Translations under genes and position numbers: made by a program
Shown here: piece by piece, positions 27,076-37,590 of the stretch
How the letters are laid out: each line of letters begins with the position of its first letter
How positions within the stretch are numbered: the stretch's first letter is position 1
The notes under the pieces: generated by a model
Told to the model about the DNA's origin: nothing
The model's database searches: none
What the model saw: the letters and a program-made list of their open reading frames with translations, nothing else
Assembly (NCBI RefSeq): GCF_021462285.1
Contig: NZ_CP082787.1
Span: 2,542,001-2,606,000, forward strand
Direction of reading: 5' to 3'
DNA from: Serratia entomophila
GTDB lineage: Bacteria > Pseudomonadota > Gammaproteobacteria > Enterobacterales > Enterobacteriaceae
Length of the DNA: 64,000 bases

Positions 27076-28659
27076 ATGGCTAACCTGAGCATCAACGCCG
27101 CAGAGCTAAAGCGGCGTTATTCTGTTTTGCAGCGTCACCAGCGGCCCGGGCCATTCGTGGTGATCTCCGCGCTGCTGCTGTCCCTGCTGGCGCTGCTGCC
27201 GCTGGGATTTGTCATCGGCGTGGCGTTTGAAACCGGCTGGCAAACGGTTAAAACGCTGGTGTTCCGCCCCCGGGTGGCCGAACTGCTGCTGAACACCCTT
27301 CTGTTGGTGGTGTGCACGCTGCCGGTGTGCGCCATTCTCGGGGTGGCGCTGGCCTGGCTGACCGAGCGCACCACCTTGCCGGGCCGCCGGCTTTGGTCGG
27401 TGCTGGCCACCGCGCCGCTGGCGGTGCCGGCCTTTGTGCAAAGCTATGCCTGGATCAGCCTGGTTCCCTCGCTGCACGGCCTGAGCGCCGGGGTATTTAT
27501 CTCGGTGCTCGCCTATTTCCCCTTTATTTATCTGCCGGCCGCCGCCGTGCTGCGGCGGCTGGATCCCGGCATCGAAGACGTCGCCACCTCGCTGGGCGCC
27601 AGGCCGCTGGCGGTATTCTGCCGCGTAGTGCTGCCGCAGCTCAAGCTGGCGGTTTGGGGCGGCTCGTTGCTGATCGCCCTGCACCTGCTGGCGGAATACG
27701 GCCTGTATGCGATGATTCGTTTCGACACCTTCACCACCGCGATCTTCGATCAGTTCCAGTCGACCTTTAACGGCCCGGCGGCCAATATGCTGGCCGGGGT
27801 GCTGGTATTGTGTTGCCTGGGGTTATTGTTGCTGGAAGCCTCCAGCCGCGGCCGTGCGCGCTATGCGCGCGTCGGATCCGGCAGCGCACGCAGCCAGGCG
27901 CCTCGGCGCCTTTCCGCCCCGCTGGCCGCCGGTTGCCTGCTGTTGCCCATCGGGCTGAGCGCGCTGACGCTGGGCGTGCCCTTTATCACCCTGGCGCGCT
28001 GGCTGACCTTAGGCGGCATCGACGCCTGGCGCAACGCCGAACTTTGGCCTGCGCTGCTGCAGACGCTGTCGCTGTCCGCCGGCGGTGCCCTGCTGATCAC
28101 GCTGTGCGCCATTCCGATGGCCTGGTTGTCGGTGCGATACCCGGCGCGGCTGTACCGGCTGCTGGAAGGCTGCAACTATGTCACCAGCTCGCTGCCCGGC
28201 ATCGTGGTGGCGCTGGCGCTGGTCACCATCAGCATCCACAGCTTCCGGCCTATCTACCAGACCGAAATTACCCTGCTGCTGGCCTACCTGCTGATGTTTA
28301 TGCCGCGGGCGCTGATCAACCTGCGGGCCGGTATCGCTCAGGCGCCGGTCGAGCTGGAGAACGTCGCCCGCAGCCTCGGCCGTTCGCCGGCGCAGGCGTT
28401 GTGGAGCACCACCCTGCGCCTGGCGGCGCCTGGTGCGGCGGCCGGCGCGGCGCTGGTATTTTTGGCGATATCCAACGAGCTGACGGCTACGCTGCTGCTG
28501 GCGCCCAACGGCACCCGCACGCTGGCTAGCGGTTTTTGGGCGCTGACCAGCGAGATCGATTACGTGGCCGCCGCCCCTTACGCGCTGATGATGGTGGCGC
28601 TGTCCTTGCCACTCACCTGGCTTCTTTATTCTCAATCTAAACGCACGGCGGGATTATGA
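27076..28659 (+). CDS. sfuB: Ferric-iron ABC transporter permease
   Basis: Inner-membrane permease of 527 residues, the fused two-domain type in which both halves carry six helices and an EAA loop: first [22 protein letters not shown], second [24 protein letters not shown] at 27076 is preferred over a TTG at 27067 that would leave only three bases after the GAGAG. It overlaps sfuC by four bases (ATGA). It carries iron delivered by SfuA into the cytoplasm. Confidence 0.96.
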   Translation: MANLSINAAELKRRYSVLQRHQRPGPFVVISALLLSLLALLPLGFVIGVAFETGWQTVKTLVFRPRVAELLLNTLLLVVCTLPVCAILGVALAWLTERTTLPGRRLWSVLATAPLAVPAFVQSYAWISLVPSLHGLSAGVFISVLAYFPFIYLPAAAVLRRLDPGIEDVATSLGARPLAVFCRVVLPQLKLAVWGGSLLIALHLLAEYGLYAMIRFDTFTTAIFDQFQSTFNGPAANMLAGVLVLCCLGLLLLEASSRGRARYARVGSGSARSQAPRRLSAPLAAGCLLLPIGLSALTLGVPFITLARWLTLGGIDAWRNAELWPALLQTLSLSAGGALLITLCAIPMAWLSVRYPARLYRLLEGCNYVTSSLPGIVVALALVTISIHSFRPIYQTEITLLLAYLLMFMPRALINLRAGIAQAPVELENVARSLGRSPAQALWSTTLRLAAPGAAAGAALVFLAISNELTATLLLAPNGTRTLASGFWALTSEIDYVAAAPYALMMVALSLPLTWLLYSQSKRTAGL

Positions 28660-29693
28660 GCACGCTTGAACTGCATGGCATAGGTAAGTCGTACAACTCC
28701 GTCAGGGTGCTTGAGCACGTTGATCTGCGGGTTTCACCGGGCAGCCGCACGGCGATAGTCGGCCCTTCCGGATCGGGGAAAACCACCCTGCTGCGCATTA
28801 TCGCCGGCTTTGAAATACCGGACGGCGGCCAGGTGTTGCTGCAGGGCCAGCCGATGGGCAACGGCGGCGCCTGGGTGCCGGCGCATCTGCGCGGCATTGG
28901 TTTTGTGCCGCAGGACGGCGCGCTTTTCCCGCATTTTACCGTCGCAGGCAATATCGGCTTTGGCCTGAAGGGCAGCAAACGCGATAAACAGCAGCGTATC
29001 GACGCGCTGATGGAGATGGTGGCGCTCGACCGGCGTTTGGGCGCCCTGTGGCCGCACGAGCTTTCCGGCGGCCAACAGCAACGCGTGGCGCTGGCCCGCG
29101 CGCTGTCGCAGCGGCCGCGGCTGATGCTGCTGGACGAGCCGTTCTCGGCGCTGGATACCGGCCTGCGGGCGGCGACCCGCAAGGCGGTGGCCGAGCTGCT
29201 GGCGGAAGCCGGGGTGGCCTCGATCCTGGTCACTCACGACCAAAGCGAAGCCTTGTCGTTTGCCGATCAGGTGGCGGTAATGCGCAGCGGCCGGTTGGCG
29301 CAGGTGGGCGCGCCGCAGGATCTTTATCTGCGGCCGGTAGATGAACCCACCGCCGCTTTCCTGGGCGAAACGCTGGTGCTTTCCGCCGAACTGGCGCACG
29401 GCTGGGCCGATTGCGTGCTGGGCCGCATCGCCGTGGACGACCACCGCCGCAGCGGGCCGGCGCGCATCATGCTGCGCCCGGAACAGATTCAAATCGGGCT
29501 GTCAGACCCGTCGCAGCCCGATCAGGCGGTGGTCTCCAGCGTCGACTTCGCCGGTTTTGTTTCCACCCTCAACCTGCGTATGCCAGGCAGCGACGACGAC
29601 ATCGAAATTAAAACCGTCAGCCGCGAAGGGATCCGCGCCGGCTCTCGCGTCAGCCTGAACATACTGGGGCGGGCACATATTTTTGCCGGGTAA
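28656..29693 (+). CDS. sfuC: Ferric-iron ABC transporter ATPase
   Basis: Cytoplasmic ATPase of 345 residues. Walker [17 protein letters not shown]-loop [14 protein letters not shown], signature [16 protein letters not shown], Walker [13 protein letters not shown], switch VTHDQSEAL. The C-terminal 110 residues form the TOBE/regulatory part ([13 protein letters not shown]). Last gene of the sfu operon; the stop lies 17 bases from the stop of the convergent hydrolase gene. Confidence 0.96.
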   Translation: MSTLELHGIGKSYNSVRVLEHVDLRVSPGSRTAIVGPSGSGKTTLLRIIAGFEIPDGGQVLLQGQPMGNGGAWVPAHLRGIGFVPQDGALFPHFTVAGNIGFGLKGSKRDKQQRIDALMEMVALDRRLGALWPHELSGGQQQRVALARALSQRPRLMLLDEPFSALDTGLRAATRKAVAELLAEAGVASILVTHDQSEALSFADQVAVMRSGRLAQVGAPQDLYLRPVDEPTAAFLGETLVLSAELAHGWADCVLGRIAVDDHRRSGPARIMLRPEQIQIGLSDPSQPDQAVVSSVDFAGFVSTLNLRMPGSDDDIEIKTVSREGIRAGSRVSLNILGRAHIFAG

Positions 29694-29710
29694 CCTCATG
29701 GTCTGCCGCC

Positions 29711-31207
29711 TTAGCGGCAAACCTTATCTCGCCGCGGTTTTTTCGGCGCCAGCAGGTAATCCACCACGCTTTCATCCACGCAGCGATCGATACCGTTCAG
29801 CACCAGCGTATGCCCGTCCCGTTCGCGGGTGATCAACGGGCTTTTGAACCTGCTGGCCATCACCTGCGCATTGCGGTACGGCGTGGCCGGATCGTAACGC
29901 TGAGCGACGAACAACAGCGGCGGCAGCGCCGGCGAAACCACCGGCGCATGCGGCCTGTCCTTGCCGCGGTACGGCCACAGATCGCACATTTCCAGCGGAT
30001 ATTCATGCAGCGGCAGGTAGTGAGCGAACATCGCGGCGGTGTTGATTTCCTGGCGCTGGCGGCGCAGCCGCTGCGGATCGGCGCCCGGGTCGGCGACGTC
30101 GGCGCAGGTGATAACGTTCAGCGCATCATCGGCATCCGGTGAATAGCTCTCGTCAATCAGATCGGAAACCTGTTGGCCGGCGATGCCGGCGTCGAGCTGA
30201 TGCAGCAAGGTGGCCAGCTCATGCCAACGCTCCGGCCACGGCAACAGCGAACGGGTGACCGTGAGCACGTCGTCGGCGGAGATCTCGTAACCGGCCTGGG
30301 TGACAAAAGGATGATCGTGCAGTTTGCGCAGCATCTCATGGTACACCTGCATCGCCCGATTGGCGTCGGCAGGCAGCGGGCAACTGTCGGTTTTGTCGCA
30401 ATAGGCGGCAAAACGCAGGAAGCTTTGCTGGTAGCCCCGCTCCTGATTCATCCGTTGGGTAAAGTCGTCTTCGGCAAGGTCCACCACGCCGTCCAGCACC
30501 AGCGCGCGGGTTTTCTTCGGATAGCGCTCGGCATACAGCGCCGCCACTTTGGTGCCGTAAGAGTAGGCCACGGCGGTCAACGCCGGTTCGCCAAGCGCGT
30601 GGCGGATCGCGTCCAGATCGTCGACCGCTTCGTCGGTGCCGATATGCTGCAACACGTCGGCGCCGGTGCGCTTAATGCAGGCGTCGATGATGTTGCGCAC
30701 CTGCTGCTCCGCGCCGGCTATGTCGTTGTCGTTCGGCGACGGCGTTTCGTCGTTTTCCGCCAGTTGGCAAGAGATCTTCGGCGTAGACTGCCCCACGCCG
30801 CGCGGATCGTAGCCGATGATGTCGTAAGATTTTCTCAACCGGGCCACCCGTGCGTCGTCGGCCAACTGCGGATTGATGCCCGGCAACCCCGGGCCGCCGC
30901 CGATCACCACCAGGCTGCCTTTCTTCGGCCCGGTCGCCGGTAACAGGGTCAACGCCAGCCGCACGCTTTCATTGCCGTTGCCCGGCGGCGCATGCCCGGC
31001 ATGCGTCTGGTAAACCAGCGGCGCCTCGACGTAGCCGCAGCGCAGCCCTGGGGGCGGTGCATCGTCAAACCAGCGCTGAAAGCCGCTGTTCAGGCAGGAT
31101 TGCCAGCGGATGCCGCTTTCCGGCGCGGCGACGTGAAGCAAGGGTTTGGCTAAGGCGGGCAGATTGGCGGCGGCGGCAAGCAACACCAGAATACGCAGTA
31201 CTGACAT
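29711..31207 (-). CDS. Secreted alpha/beta-hydrolase, tripeptidyl-peptidase type
   Basis: Exported hydrolase of 498 residues; start ATG 31207 has AAGGA six bases upstream and begins a signal peptide (MSVLRILVLLAAAANLPALA). The nucleophile elbow is TAVAYSYGTKVAALYA, the oxyanion stretch VVIGGGPGLPGIN, and near the end FVAQRYDPATPYRNAQ (acid) and RDGHTLVLNG (His), the TAP-like C-terminal domain. Six cysteines (CGYVEA, CQLAEN, CIKRTG, CDKTDSC and others) suit the periplasm. Such enzymes remove tri- or dipeptides or proline from peptides; specificity is not readable. Single gene. Confidence 0.88.
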   Translation of the reverse strand: MSVLRILVLLAAAANLPALAKPLLHVAAPESGIRWQSCLNSGFQRWFDDAPPPGLRCGYVEAPLVYQTHAGHAPPGNGNESVRLALTLLPATGPKKGSLVVIGGGPGLPGINPQLADDARVARLRKSYDIIGYDPRGVGQSTPKISCQLAENDETPSPNDNDIAGAEQQVRNIIDACIKRTGADVLQHIGTDEAVDDLDAIRHALGEPALTAVAYSYGTKVAALYAERYPKKTRALVLDGVVDLAEDDFTQRMNQERGYQQSFLRFAAYCDKTDSCPLPADANRAMQVYHEMLRKLHDHPFVTQAGYEISADDVLTVTRSLLPWPERWHELATLLHQLDAGIAGQQVSDLIDESYSPDADDALNVITCADVADPGADPQRLRRQRQEINTAAMFAHYLPLHEYPLEMCDLWPYRGKDRPHAPVVSPALPPLLFVAQRYDPATPYRNAQVMASRFKSPLITRERDGHTLVLNGIDRCVDESVVDYLLAPKKPRRDKVCR

Positions 31208-31428
31208 GAAGAGTCCTTCCAACTCGGCGAATCTGTTCAGGGTAAATAGCCCCGGTTAAACAGCTAACCAATAGACCATAAAAAACCTGCCGGGTGAAGC
31301 CGAACGCCGTCTTCCGCCGTGGATTTTTCGCGTTCGGATTGCTCCCATAAACCGCGATTTCCCGCAGGTTGCCCATTCCTCTGCTAGGCTTAAGGTTCGT
31401 TTATGCAACAAGGAACAGGAGAGTCACC

Positions 31429-31677
31429 ATGTTTGGAAAAGCTGAAGACAAAGCCAATGAAGCGGCCGGTGCAGTAGAAGAAGCGTTCGGTAAAGCCACT
31501 GACTCGCCGGAGCATCAGGTTCGCGGCGCTGCGCGCAAATATGCCTCGCAGGCCAGCTATGCCGCCCGTGATGCGGCCGACAGCGTAAGAACCCAGGTGG
31601 AATCAAATCCGCTGGCCGGCGTGGCCATTGCCGCGGCGGTGGGCATCGTGTTCGGCTTCCTGCTGGGCCGTAAATAA
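31429..31677 (+). CDS. YqjD/ElaB-like small inner-membrane protein with CsbD-like start
   Basis: Protein of 82 residues. The C-terminus VESNPLAGVAIAAAVGIVFGF then LLGRK is the DUF883 (YqjD/ElaB) glycine-zipper anchor, which in E. coli puts stationary-phase ribosome-binding proteins in the inner membrane. The N-terminal half MFGKAEDKANEAAGAVEEAF resembles CsbD stress proteins instead of the usual YqjD coil. ATG at 31429 follows AGGAACAGGAGAG. A terminator follows. Likely a stress/stationary-phase protein; ribosome tethering is only inferred from the family. Confidence 0.82.
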   Translation: MFGKAEDKANEAAGAVEEAFGKATDSPEHQVRGAARKYASQASYAARDAADSVRTQVESNPLAGVAIAAAVGIVFGFLLGRK

Positions 31678-31696
31678 GCCGTTTACGCCAGCCGTC

Positions 31697-31723
31697 AAGG
31701 GGCCCTTCACGGGCCCTTTTTAT
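31697..31723 (+). terminator. Intrinsic terminator
   Basis: AAGGGGCCC, five-base loop, GGGCCCTT then TTTATTT, 20 bases after the small-protein stop. Confidence 0.85.
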
Positions 31724-31843
31724 TTCCCGCCTATCGCAGCCATCGGTTAATAAAACCCGCGCCATCAACTACGATTACTTTGTGACCGCCGCCGAAGCGG
31801 CGCGTTCCGGCAGATAACCCATTGAGGATTATCATCATTACTC

Positions 31844-31888
31844 ATGCTGTTTAAGCCGCTCTGCCTGCTCGCGGCTAAGAAAGGTTGA
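31844..31888 (+). CDS. Possible 14-residue leader ORF before EF-G2
   Basis: [14 protein letters not shown], whose last codons overlap the AAAGG ribosome site of the EF-G gene and whose stop lies two bases before its ATG. No clear ribosome site of its own. It could couple translation or be chance. Confidence 0.25.
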   Translation: MLFKPLCLLAAKKG

Positions 31889-31890
31889 TT

Positions 31891-33996
31891 ATGGCACGCA
31901 CTACCCCTATTGAACGCTACCGCAATATCGGCATCTCCGCGCATATCGATGCCGGCAAGACCACCACCACCGAGCGGATTCTGTTTTACACCGGGGTCAG
32001 TCACAAGCTGGGCGAAGTTCACGACGGCGCGGCGACCATGGACTGGATGGCGCAGGAACAGGAGCGCGGCATCACCATTACTTCGGCGGCCACCACCTGC
32101 TTCTGGAGCGGCATGCAGCATAATTATCCGCAGCATCGCATCAACATCATCGACACCCCCGGGCACGTCGACTTCACCATTGAGGTGGAGCGTTCAATGC
32201 GCGTGCTGGACGGCGCGGTGATGGTGTATGACTCGGTCGGCGGCGTGCAGCCGCAGTCAGAAACCGTGTGGCGCCAGGCCAACAAATACAAAGTGCCCCG
32301 CCTGGCGTTCGTCAACAAGATGGACCGCGTCGGCGCCGATTTCTTTCGCGTGCGTAAAATGATGATCGAGCGGCTGAAAGCCAACCCGGTGCCGATCGTC
32401 ATCCCGATTGGCGCCGAAGACCGCTTCACCGGCGTGGTGGACCTGGTGCGCATGAAGGCCATCCTGTGGGACGAAGCCTCGCAGGGCATGAGCTTCAGCT
32501 TTGAAGAAATCCCGGCCGAGCTGCGCGCCTCGGCGCAGGAGTGGCGCGAGAACATGATCGAGGCCGCCGCCGAAGCCTCTGAAGAGCTGATGGAAAAATA
32601 CCTCAACCAGGTGCCGCTGAGCGATGAAGAGATCGTCCACGGCCTGCGGGTGCGCACCGTGGCCGGCGAAATTCAGCCGATGCTGTGCGGCTCGGCGTTC
32701 CGCAACAAGGGCGTGCAGCGCATGCTCGATGCGGTGATCGAGCTGATGCCCTCGCCGCTCGACGTGCCGCCGATGGAAGGCCACGGCGAACATGATGAGA
32801 TTGTCACCCGCAGAGCCGACGACGATGAAAAATTCTCGGCGCTGGCGTTCAAACTGATGACCGACCCCTTCGTCGGCCAGTTGACCTTCGTGCGCGTTTA
32901 CTCCGGGGTGCTGGCCAAGGGCAGCAGCGTCTATAACCCGGTCAAAGGCAAAAAAGAGCGCATCGGGCGCATCGTGCAGATGCACGCCAACGACCGCAAG
33001 GACGTCGAAGAGCTACACGCCGGCGATATCGCCGCCTGCGTCGGGCTGAAGGACGTTACCACCGGCGACACGCTCTGCGATCCCAACGCCATCATCACCC
33101 TGGAACGCATGGTGTTTCCGGAGCCGGTGATCGCCCAGGCGATCGAGCCGAAAACCAAGGCCGATCAGGAGAAAATGGGCATTGCGCTGCAGCGTCTCTC
33201 TTCGGAGGATCCGTCGTTCCGGGTGCGCACCGACGAAGAATCCGGCCAGACCATCATTTACGGTATGGGTGAGCTGCACCTGGAAATTATCGTCGACCGC
33301 ATGCGCCGCGAATTTGGCGTGGAAACCACCACCGGCAAACCGCAGGTCTCCTACCGGGAAACCATCCGCAAGCGGGTGGCCGACGTGGAGGGCAAATTTG
33401 TGCGTCAGTCCGGCGGCAAAGGCCAGTACGGCCACGTGGTGCTCAGCGTCGAACCGAACGAGCCGGGTAAAGGCTTTGAGTTTTTCGATGAGATCAAGGG
33501 CGGCGTGATCCCGGGCGAGTTTATTCCGGCGGTGAAAAAAGGCGTGCTGGAAGCGCTGAACAACGGCGTGCTGGCCGGTTATCAGGTGGTGGACGTGAAG
33601 GTGCATCTGACCTTCGGTTCCTACCACGACGTCGACTCCTCAGAGCAGGCATTCCGCATGGCGGCGATCTTCGGCTTCAAAGAGGCTTGCCGGCTGGCGG
33701 ATCCGGTGATCCTCGAGCCGATAATGTCGGTGGAGGTCGAAACGCCGGAAGACTACGCCGGCAACGTGATGGGCGATTTGTCCTCGCGCCGCGGGCTGGT
33801 GCAAGGAATGGAAGACATCCCGGGCGGCGGCGGTAAGGAAATCCACGCCAAGGTGCCGCTGTCCGAGATGTTCGGTTACTCGACCACCCTGCGCTCGATG
33901 TCGCAGGGCCGCGCCACCTACACCATGGAATTCAGCCACTATGCCGAAGCGCCGCGCAACGTGGCCGAAGAGATCATTCACCACAGCAAGCGTTAA
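31891..33996 (+). CDS. fusA: Second elongation factor G
   Basis: Full-length EF-G of 701 residues, translocase GTPase of the ribosome. G motifs: [12 protein letters not shown] (G1), [10 protein letters not shown] (G2), [10 protein letters not shown] (G3), VNKMDRVG (G4), [10 protein letters not shown] (G5). Domains II-V follow, including the domain IV tip region [12 protein letters not shown] and [14 protein letters not shown] 31891 follows AAAGG. The genuine str-operon copy is normally flanked by rpsL, rpsG and tufA; none is here, so this is a paralogue in single-gene context. It is too long and too canonical for the ribosome-protection proteins TetM/TetO (about 640 residues). It may be a condition-specific EF-G or a backup. 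Confidence 0.93.
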   Translation: MARTTPIERYRNIGISAHIDAGKTTTTERILFYTGVSHKLGEVHDGAATMDWMAQEQERGITITSAATTCFWSGMQHNYPQHRINIIDTPGHVDFTIEVERSMRVLDGAVMVYDSVGGVQPQSETVWRQANKYKVPRLAFVNKMDRVGADFFRVRKMMIERLKANPVPIVIPIGAEDRFTGVVDLVRMKAILWDEASQGMSFSFEEIPAELRASAQEWRENMIEAAAEASEELMEKYLNQVPLSDEEIVHGLRVRTVAGEIQPMLCGSAFRNKGVQRMLDAVIELMPSPLDVPPMEGHGEHDEIVTRRADDDEKFSALAFKLMTDPFVGQLTFVRVYSGVLAKGSSVYNPVKGKKERIGRIVQMHANDRKDVEELHAGDIAACVGLKDVTTGDTLCDPNAIITLERMVFPEPVIAQAIEPKTKADQEKMGIALQRLSSEDPSFRVRTDEESGQTIIYGMGELHLEIIVDRMRREFGVETTTGKPQVSYRETIRKRVADVEGKFVRQSGGKGQYGHVVLSVEPNEPGKGFEFFDEIKGGVIPGEFIPAVKKGVLEALNNGVLAGYQVVDVKVHLTFGSYHDVDSSEQAFRMAAIFGFKEACRLADPVILEPIMSVEVETPEDYAGNVMGDLSSRRGLVQGMEDIPGGGGKEIHAKVPLSEMFGYSTTLRSMSQGRATYTMEFSHYAEAPRNVAEEIIHHSKR

Positions 33997-34002
33997 TCCC
34001 AT

Positions 34003-34026
34003 CGCCCGCCGCCATGGCGGCGGGCG
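34003..34026. terminator. Symmetric GC hairpin between convergent genes
   Basis: Eleven-base perfect inverted repeat (34003-34013 with 34016-34026) separated by two bases, lying between the EF-G stop and the EamA stop. Only TTATT follows on the plus strand. Likely shared transcript end. Confidence 0.6.
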
Positions 34027-34980
34027 TTATTCGCCTTCCGCCGCCGGCTGCGGCTTAATGCGCATGGCGTAAACCACCCCGACAATCAAACAGGCGATGC
34101 CGCACAGCGTCAACAACGGCGGCCAAGCCTGGCGCAATATGAAGGTATAGGCCAACCCCGCCAGAATTTCGAACACGATCAGCGGCCCTACCAGCACCGT
34201 CGGCAAACGCTGGCTGGCCTCGTTCCAGCACAGCGCGCCCAGCCAGGAGCAGAACACGCCAATGATCAGCATCAGCGAGATAAACACCGCCGGCCGCGGC
34301 CCGAACGGCAATGTGAACGCAGGCTGGGTGATGGCCAGTTGGCCGCATACCAGCAGATAGCCTAGCAGCGCCAGCGGCAGGGTCACTACCCCCTGCGCCG
34401 TGGCCCAGGTGGCGGGCCGCTGCGTCGGGTTTTCACGCAGCCAGCGGGAGTTGCGCAGCGGGAACCAGGTCCAGCAGGCCACCGCCAGCAGCGCCAGCCC
34501 CAGGCCGCTGAGATAGCGCCAGCCGTCGAGGGGCGCCTCGTTGCCCCGCAGCTCGGCGACGTTAACGCACGCCAGGCCGCAGCCGATCAGTACCAGCGCC
34601 GGCGCCAGCTTGCGCCACGCCAGGCGCCCGTCGTGCCGGCCATAAAACAGATTGGCGGTAATGGAAATCACCACCGGCAAGGTGCCGATGATCATGGTTG
34701 ATACCGGCGCGCCGGTGCGTTGAATGGCGCTGGCCAGGCACAGGTAGTACAGCAGGTTGCCGATGGCGGTCAGCTTGAGCGCCTCCAGCCAGTCTTTGCG
34801 CAGCAGTCGCCGCAAACGGCGGCGATCAAACCAGGCCAACGGCAAGGCAATCAGCCCAAAGGCCAGATAACGCCCGGTGGACTGCAACGCGGCGGGATAA
34901 TCCGGCACCAACAGCGGGCCGACGAAGATCAGCCCCCACATCAGCCCGGCCGCCAGGGCAAACAACACGCCAATAAACAT
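34027..34980 (-). CDS. EamA/DMT-family transporter
   Basis: Ten-helix inner-membrane carrier of 317 residues of the drug/metabolite superfamily. Start ATG 34980 (MFIGVLFALAAGLMWGLIF) with GGGAG five bases away. Two internal repeats: the first has AIQRTGAPVSTMIIGTLPVV, the second ends FCSWLGALCWNEASQRLPTVLVGPL split over two helices. Substrate unknown. The AraC regulator at 35075 is 94 bases upstream on the same strand and could control it. Confidence 0.88.
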   Translation of the reverse strand: MFIGVLFALAAGLMWGLIFVGPLLVPDYPAALQSTGRYLAFGLIALPLAWFDRRRLRRLLRKDWLEALKLTAIGNLLYYLCLASAIQRTGAPVSTMIIGTLPVVISITANLFYGRHDGRLAWRKLAPALVLIGCGLACVNVAELRGNEAPLDGWRYLSGLGLALLAVACWTWFPLRNSRWLRENPTQRPATWATAQGVVTLPLALLGYLLVCGQLAITQPAFTLPFGPRPAVFISLMLIIGVFCSWLGALCWNEASQRLPTVLVGPLIVFEILAGLAYTFILRQAWPPLLTLCGIACLIVGVVYAMRIKPQPAAEGE

Positions 34981-35074
34981 AACCACTCCCACTCTACGCC
35001 GGGCATCCCCGGGCAATCGACATGGGAGCAGCCTAAAGGAACCCCGGGGCGGATTATTGTAGCAGGTTGCTGTT

Positions 35075-35902
35075 TTAGCCCAATTTAACCTGCTTTTGAA
35101 AGCGGACCGGCGTGACGCCGTAACGGTTGGCGAAGGCGCGCGTCAGGTGCGCCTGGTCGGTCAACCCCGCCGCCGCCGCCACCTGCGCCGCAGGCAGACC
35201 GCGCTCCAGCATGCGTTTGGCCTGCGACAGGCGCACGGCCATCAACATCTGATGCGGCGATACGTGGTATTCGGCTTTGAACTTGCGCAGAAAATGATAG
35301 GGGCTGAGCGACACCAGCGCAGCCAGCTGATTGAGCGTGATGGCTTCGGAGAAGTTATCGTGCAGATACTGTTTAACCCTCTCAAAGCGGTGCGCCGCCT
35401 CAGCCTTCTCCGCGTGCGCCACGCGGATATGCGGGCGCAACAGCCCGACCGCCTCCAGCAACAGGCCGTCGATGGCCAGCGGATCGTTTTCCCGCCACAG
35501 CCCGGCGAGAATGGCGGACAAGCGCTGCGCCGCCAGAGGATCCTCGCGCACCGCGTCGGTGAACCACTGCCCCCGCTCGCCGGAAAGCTGTTCCAGCGCC
35601 TCGGGCGCCAGATACAGCATGCGATAGCGCCAGCCGCCGGGGGTCTCCGCCTCGCCGGTGTGCAGCTCGTCGGGGTTCATCAATACCAAAGACCCCGGCG
35701 CCGCCAGGTGTTGCGCGCCGCGATAACGAAAACGCTCCGCCCCGCTGTTCACGGTGCCGATGGCGAAGGCGTCATGGGTGTGCGGCTCAAAGGCATAGCG
35801 TTCGATATGCGCCTGGTAAAGTTCTACCCCCGGCAAGTGGGGCAAATGCCGAAACTGCGCGCAGTCCTTTTCAAACGGAAACTGTTCTGGAACTCCCTTC
35901 AC
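35075..35902 (-). CDS. AraC-family regulator with cupin sensor
   Basis: Transcription regulator of 275 residues. The N-terminal arabinose-binding-like cupin (ERYAFEPHTHDAFAIGTVNSG and PGSLVLMNPDELHTGE) is followed by an AraC-type double helix-turn-helix at about residues 175-270 (LNQLAALVSLSPYHFLRKFK and AAAAGLTDQAHLTRAFANRYG). GTG start at 35902 has AAGGTGG upstream; no closer ATG is available. Neighbours are an EamA exporter/importer downstream and an aldehyde dehydrogenase on the other strand, so it may sense an amino-acid-like or amine compound. Confidence 0.87.
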   Translation of the reverse strand: MKGVPEQFPFEKDCAQFRHLPHLPGVELYQAHIERYAFEPHTHDAFAIGTVNSGAERFRYRGAQHLAAPGSLVLMNPDELHTGEAETPGGWRYRMLYLAPEALEQLSGERGQWFTDAVREDPLAAQRLSAILAGLWRENDPLAIDGLLLEAVGLLRPHIRVAHAEKAEAAHRFERVKQYLHDNFSEAITLNQLAALVSLSPYHFLRKFKAEYHVSPHQMLMAVRLSQAKRMLERGLPAAQVAAAAGLTDQAHLTRAFANRYGVTPVRFQKQVKLG

Positions 35903-36106
35903 CGCGCCACCTTCGTTCGCTGATTCAATCTGCCATCAGCATAGCCAAAGCCGGCGCTTTTGAGTAGCCGCAAACCGCGCTTTCGTGCGGCGCTTTCTGG
36001 ACGATCGGCCTCATTGCGCGTAGGGTATTCTTTCCCTGTCCGGTTCAGGCGGGCCGCATCGCGTACGACAACCGCCCCCCTGATCCCCCGAAAGCAAGAG
36101 GCAATA

Positions 36107-37540
36107 ATGTACCCGGATACTCAACTGTATATCGATGGACAATGGCGCAACGCGCTGGCCGGCAAAACCATCCCGGTCACCAACCCCGCTACCGATGAAG
36201 TGATTGGCCAGGTGGCCCACGCCGCCCACGCCGATCTCGATCTGGCGCTGGCCGCCACCGAGCGCGGTTTCCACCTCTGGCGCGACACTTCCGCCTATCA
36301 GCGCGCCATCCTGATGCGCAAAGCCGCCGCGCTGTTGCGCGAGCGCGCCGGATCCATCGCGGCGATCATGTCGCAGGAACAGGGCAAACCTGTGGCGCAG
36401 GCCAAGGTCGAAATTCTCAACTCCGCCGACGTGATCGACTGGTTCGCCGGCGAAGCCAGCCGCACCTACGGCCAGATAATCCCCTCCCGCGCCCGCGACG
36501 TGCAGCAGCAAACCCTGAAGCTGCCGGTAGGCCCGGTAGCCGCGTTCACGCCGTGGAATTTCCCGATCAACCAGATCGTGCGCAAGCTGTCCGCCGCGCT
36601 GGCAGCCGGCTGCTCCATCATCGTCAAAGGCCCGGAAGAGACGCCCGCTTCCCCGGCGGAGCTGATCCGCGCCTTCGCCGACGCAGGCGTTCCGGCCGGC
36701 GTGATTGCGCTGGTGTACGGCACTCCGGCGGAAATTTCAGAATATTTGATCCCGCATCCGACCATCCGCAAGATCTCCTTCACCGGCTCCACCCGGGTGG
36801 GCAAGCACTTGGCGGCGCTGGCCGGCCAGCATATGAAAAAGGCCACCATGGAGCTGGGCGGGCACGCGCCGGTGTTAATTTTTGACGACGCCGATCTGGA
36901 CGCCGCCGCCAAAGAACTGGCGCAGGCCAAGTTCCGCAACGCCGGCCAGGTGTGCATCGCTCCGACCCGCTTTCTGATCCAGCAAGGCGTCTATGAAGCC
37001 TTTGTGGAGAAGTTCACCGCGGCGGTGCGCGAAATCAAGCTCGGTAACGGGCAGGAAGAAGGCGTCACCATGGGCCCTATGGTATTGGGCCGCAGCGTTG
37101 ACGCCATCGAAGGCTTCGTGAAGGACGCGATTGCCCAAGGGGCGAAAGCCTGCACCGGCGGCAAACGCGTGGCCGGTAAAGGCAACTTCTTTGAACCGAC
37201 GGTGCTGCGCGACGTCCCGCTGAGCGCGCGCGCCATGTCGGAAGAGCCCTTTGGCCCGGTCGCTCTGCTGCGGCCTTTCGCCGGCTATGAGGAGGCCATC
37301 GCCGAAGCCAACCGTCTGCCGTACGGCCTGGCGGCCTATGCCTACAGCCGCAGCGTCGCTACCGTCAACGCCCTGGGCCGCGACGTGGAAAGCGGTATGC
37401 TGAGCATCAACCATATCGGTTTCGGCCTGCCGGAAACGCCGTTTGGCGGGGTGAAAGACTCCGGCCACGGCACCGAAGGCGGCAGCGAAGCGATCGAGTC
37501 CTATCTGGAAACCCGCTTTGTGACCGTCGCCGGCCGCTAA
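36107..37540 (+). CDS. NAD(P)-dependent aldehyde dehydrogenase (succinate-semialdehyde type)
   Basis: Cytoplasmic enzyme of 477 residues. Start ATG 36107 with AGAGG upstream; the frame is open from 35960 but earlier sequence is not dehydrogenase-like. Motifs: [31 protein letters not shown] (NAD site), catalytic Glu in [12 protein letters not shown], catalytic Cys in [12 protein letters not shown], and the end [20 protein letters not shown]. The pattern fits succinate-semialdehyde/glutarate-semialdehyde enzymes (GabD/Sad group), but related aldehydes are possible. Divergent from the AraC regulator (204-base gap), which may control it. Confidence 0.92.
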   Translation: MYPDTQLYIDGQWRNALAGKTIPVTNPATDEVIGQVAHAAHADLDLALAATERGFHLWRDTSAYQRAILMRKAAALLRERAGSIAAIMSQEQGKPVAQAKVEILNSADVIDWFAGEASRTYGQIIPSRARDVQQQTLKLPVGPVAAFTPWNFPINQIVRKLSAALAAGCSIIVKGPEETPASPAELIRAFADAGVPAGVIALVYGTPAEISEYLIPHPTIRKISFTGSTRVGKHLAALAGQHMKKATMELGGHAPVLIFDDADLDAAAKELAQAKFRNAGQVCIAPTRFLIQQGVYEAFVEKFTAAVREIKLGNGQEEGVTMGPMVLGRSVDAIEGFVKDAIAQGAKACTGGKRVAGKGNFFEPTVLRDVPLSARAMSEEPFGPVALLRPFAGYEEAIAEANRLPYGLAAYAYSRSVATVNALGRDVESGMLSINHIGFGLPETPFGGVKDSGHGTEGGSEAIESYLETRFVTVAGR

Positions 37541-37560
37541 TGCCCCCCGATGAAACTGCA

Positions 37561-37590
37561 AAGCCCCGCACTGCGGGGCTTTTGTCTTTT
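37561..37590 (+). terminator. Intrinsic terminator of the aldehyde dehydrogenase
   Basis: AAGCCCCGC (37561-37569), three-base loop, GCGGGGCTT then TTGTCTTTT. The tail overlaps the stop of the convergent hydrolase gene at 37589. Confidence 0.9.

Noticed and set aside
29711..31222. ATG of the secreted hydrolase at 31222
   Set aside because: The ATG at 31207 gives a clean signal peptide with AAGGA at ideal distance.
31844..33996. EF-G2 as a tetracycline ribosome-protection protein
   Set aside because: Length, canonical G motifs and [11 protein letters not shown] domain IV fit EF-G; TetM/TetO-type proteins are shorter and differ at the domain IV tip.
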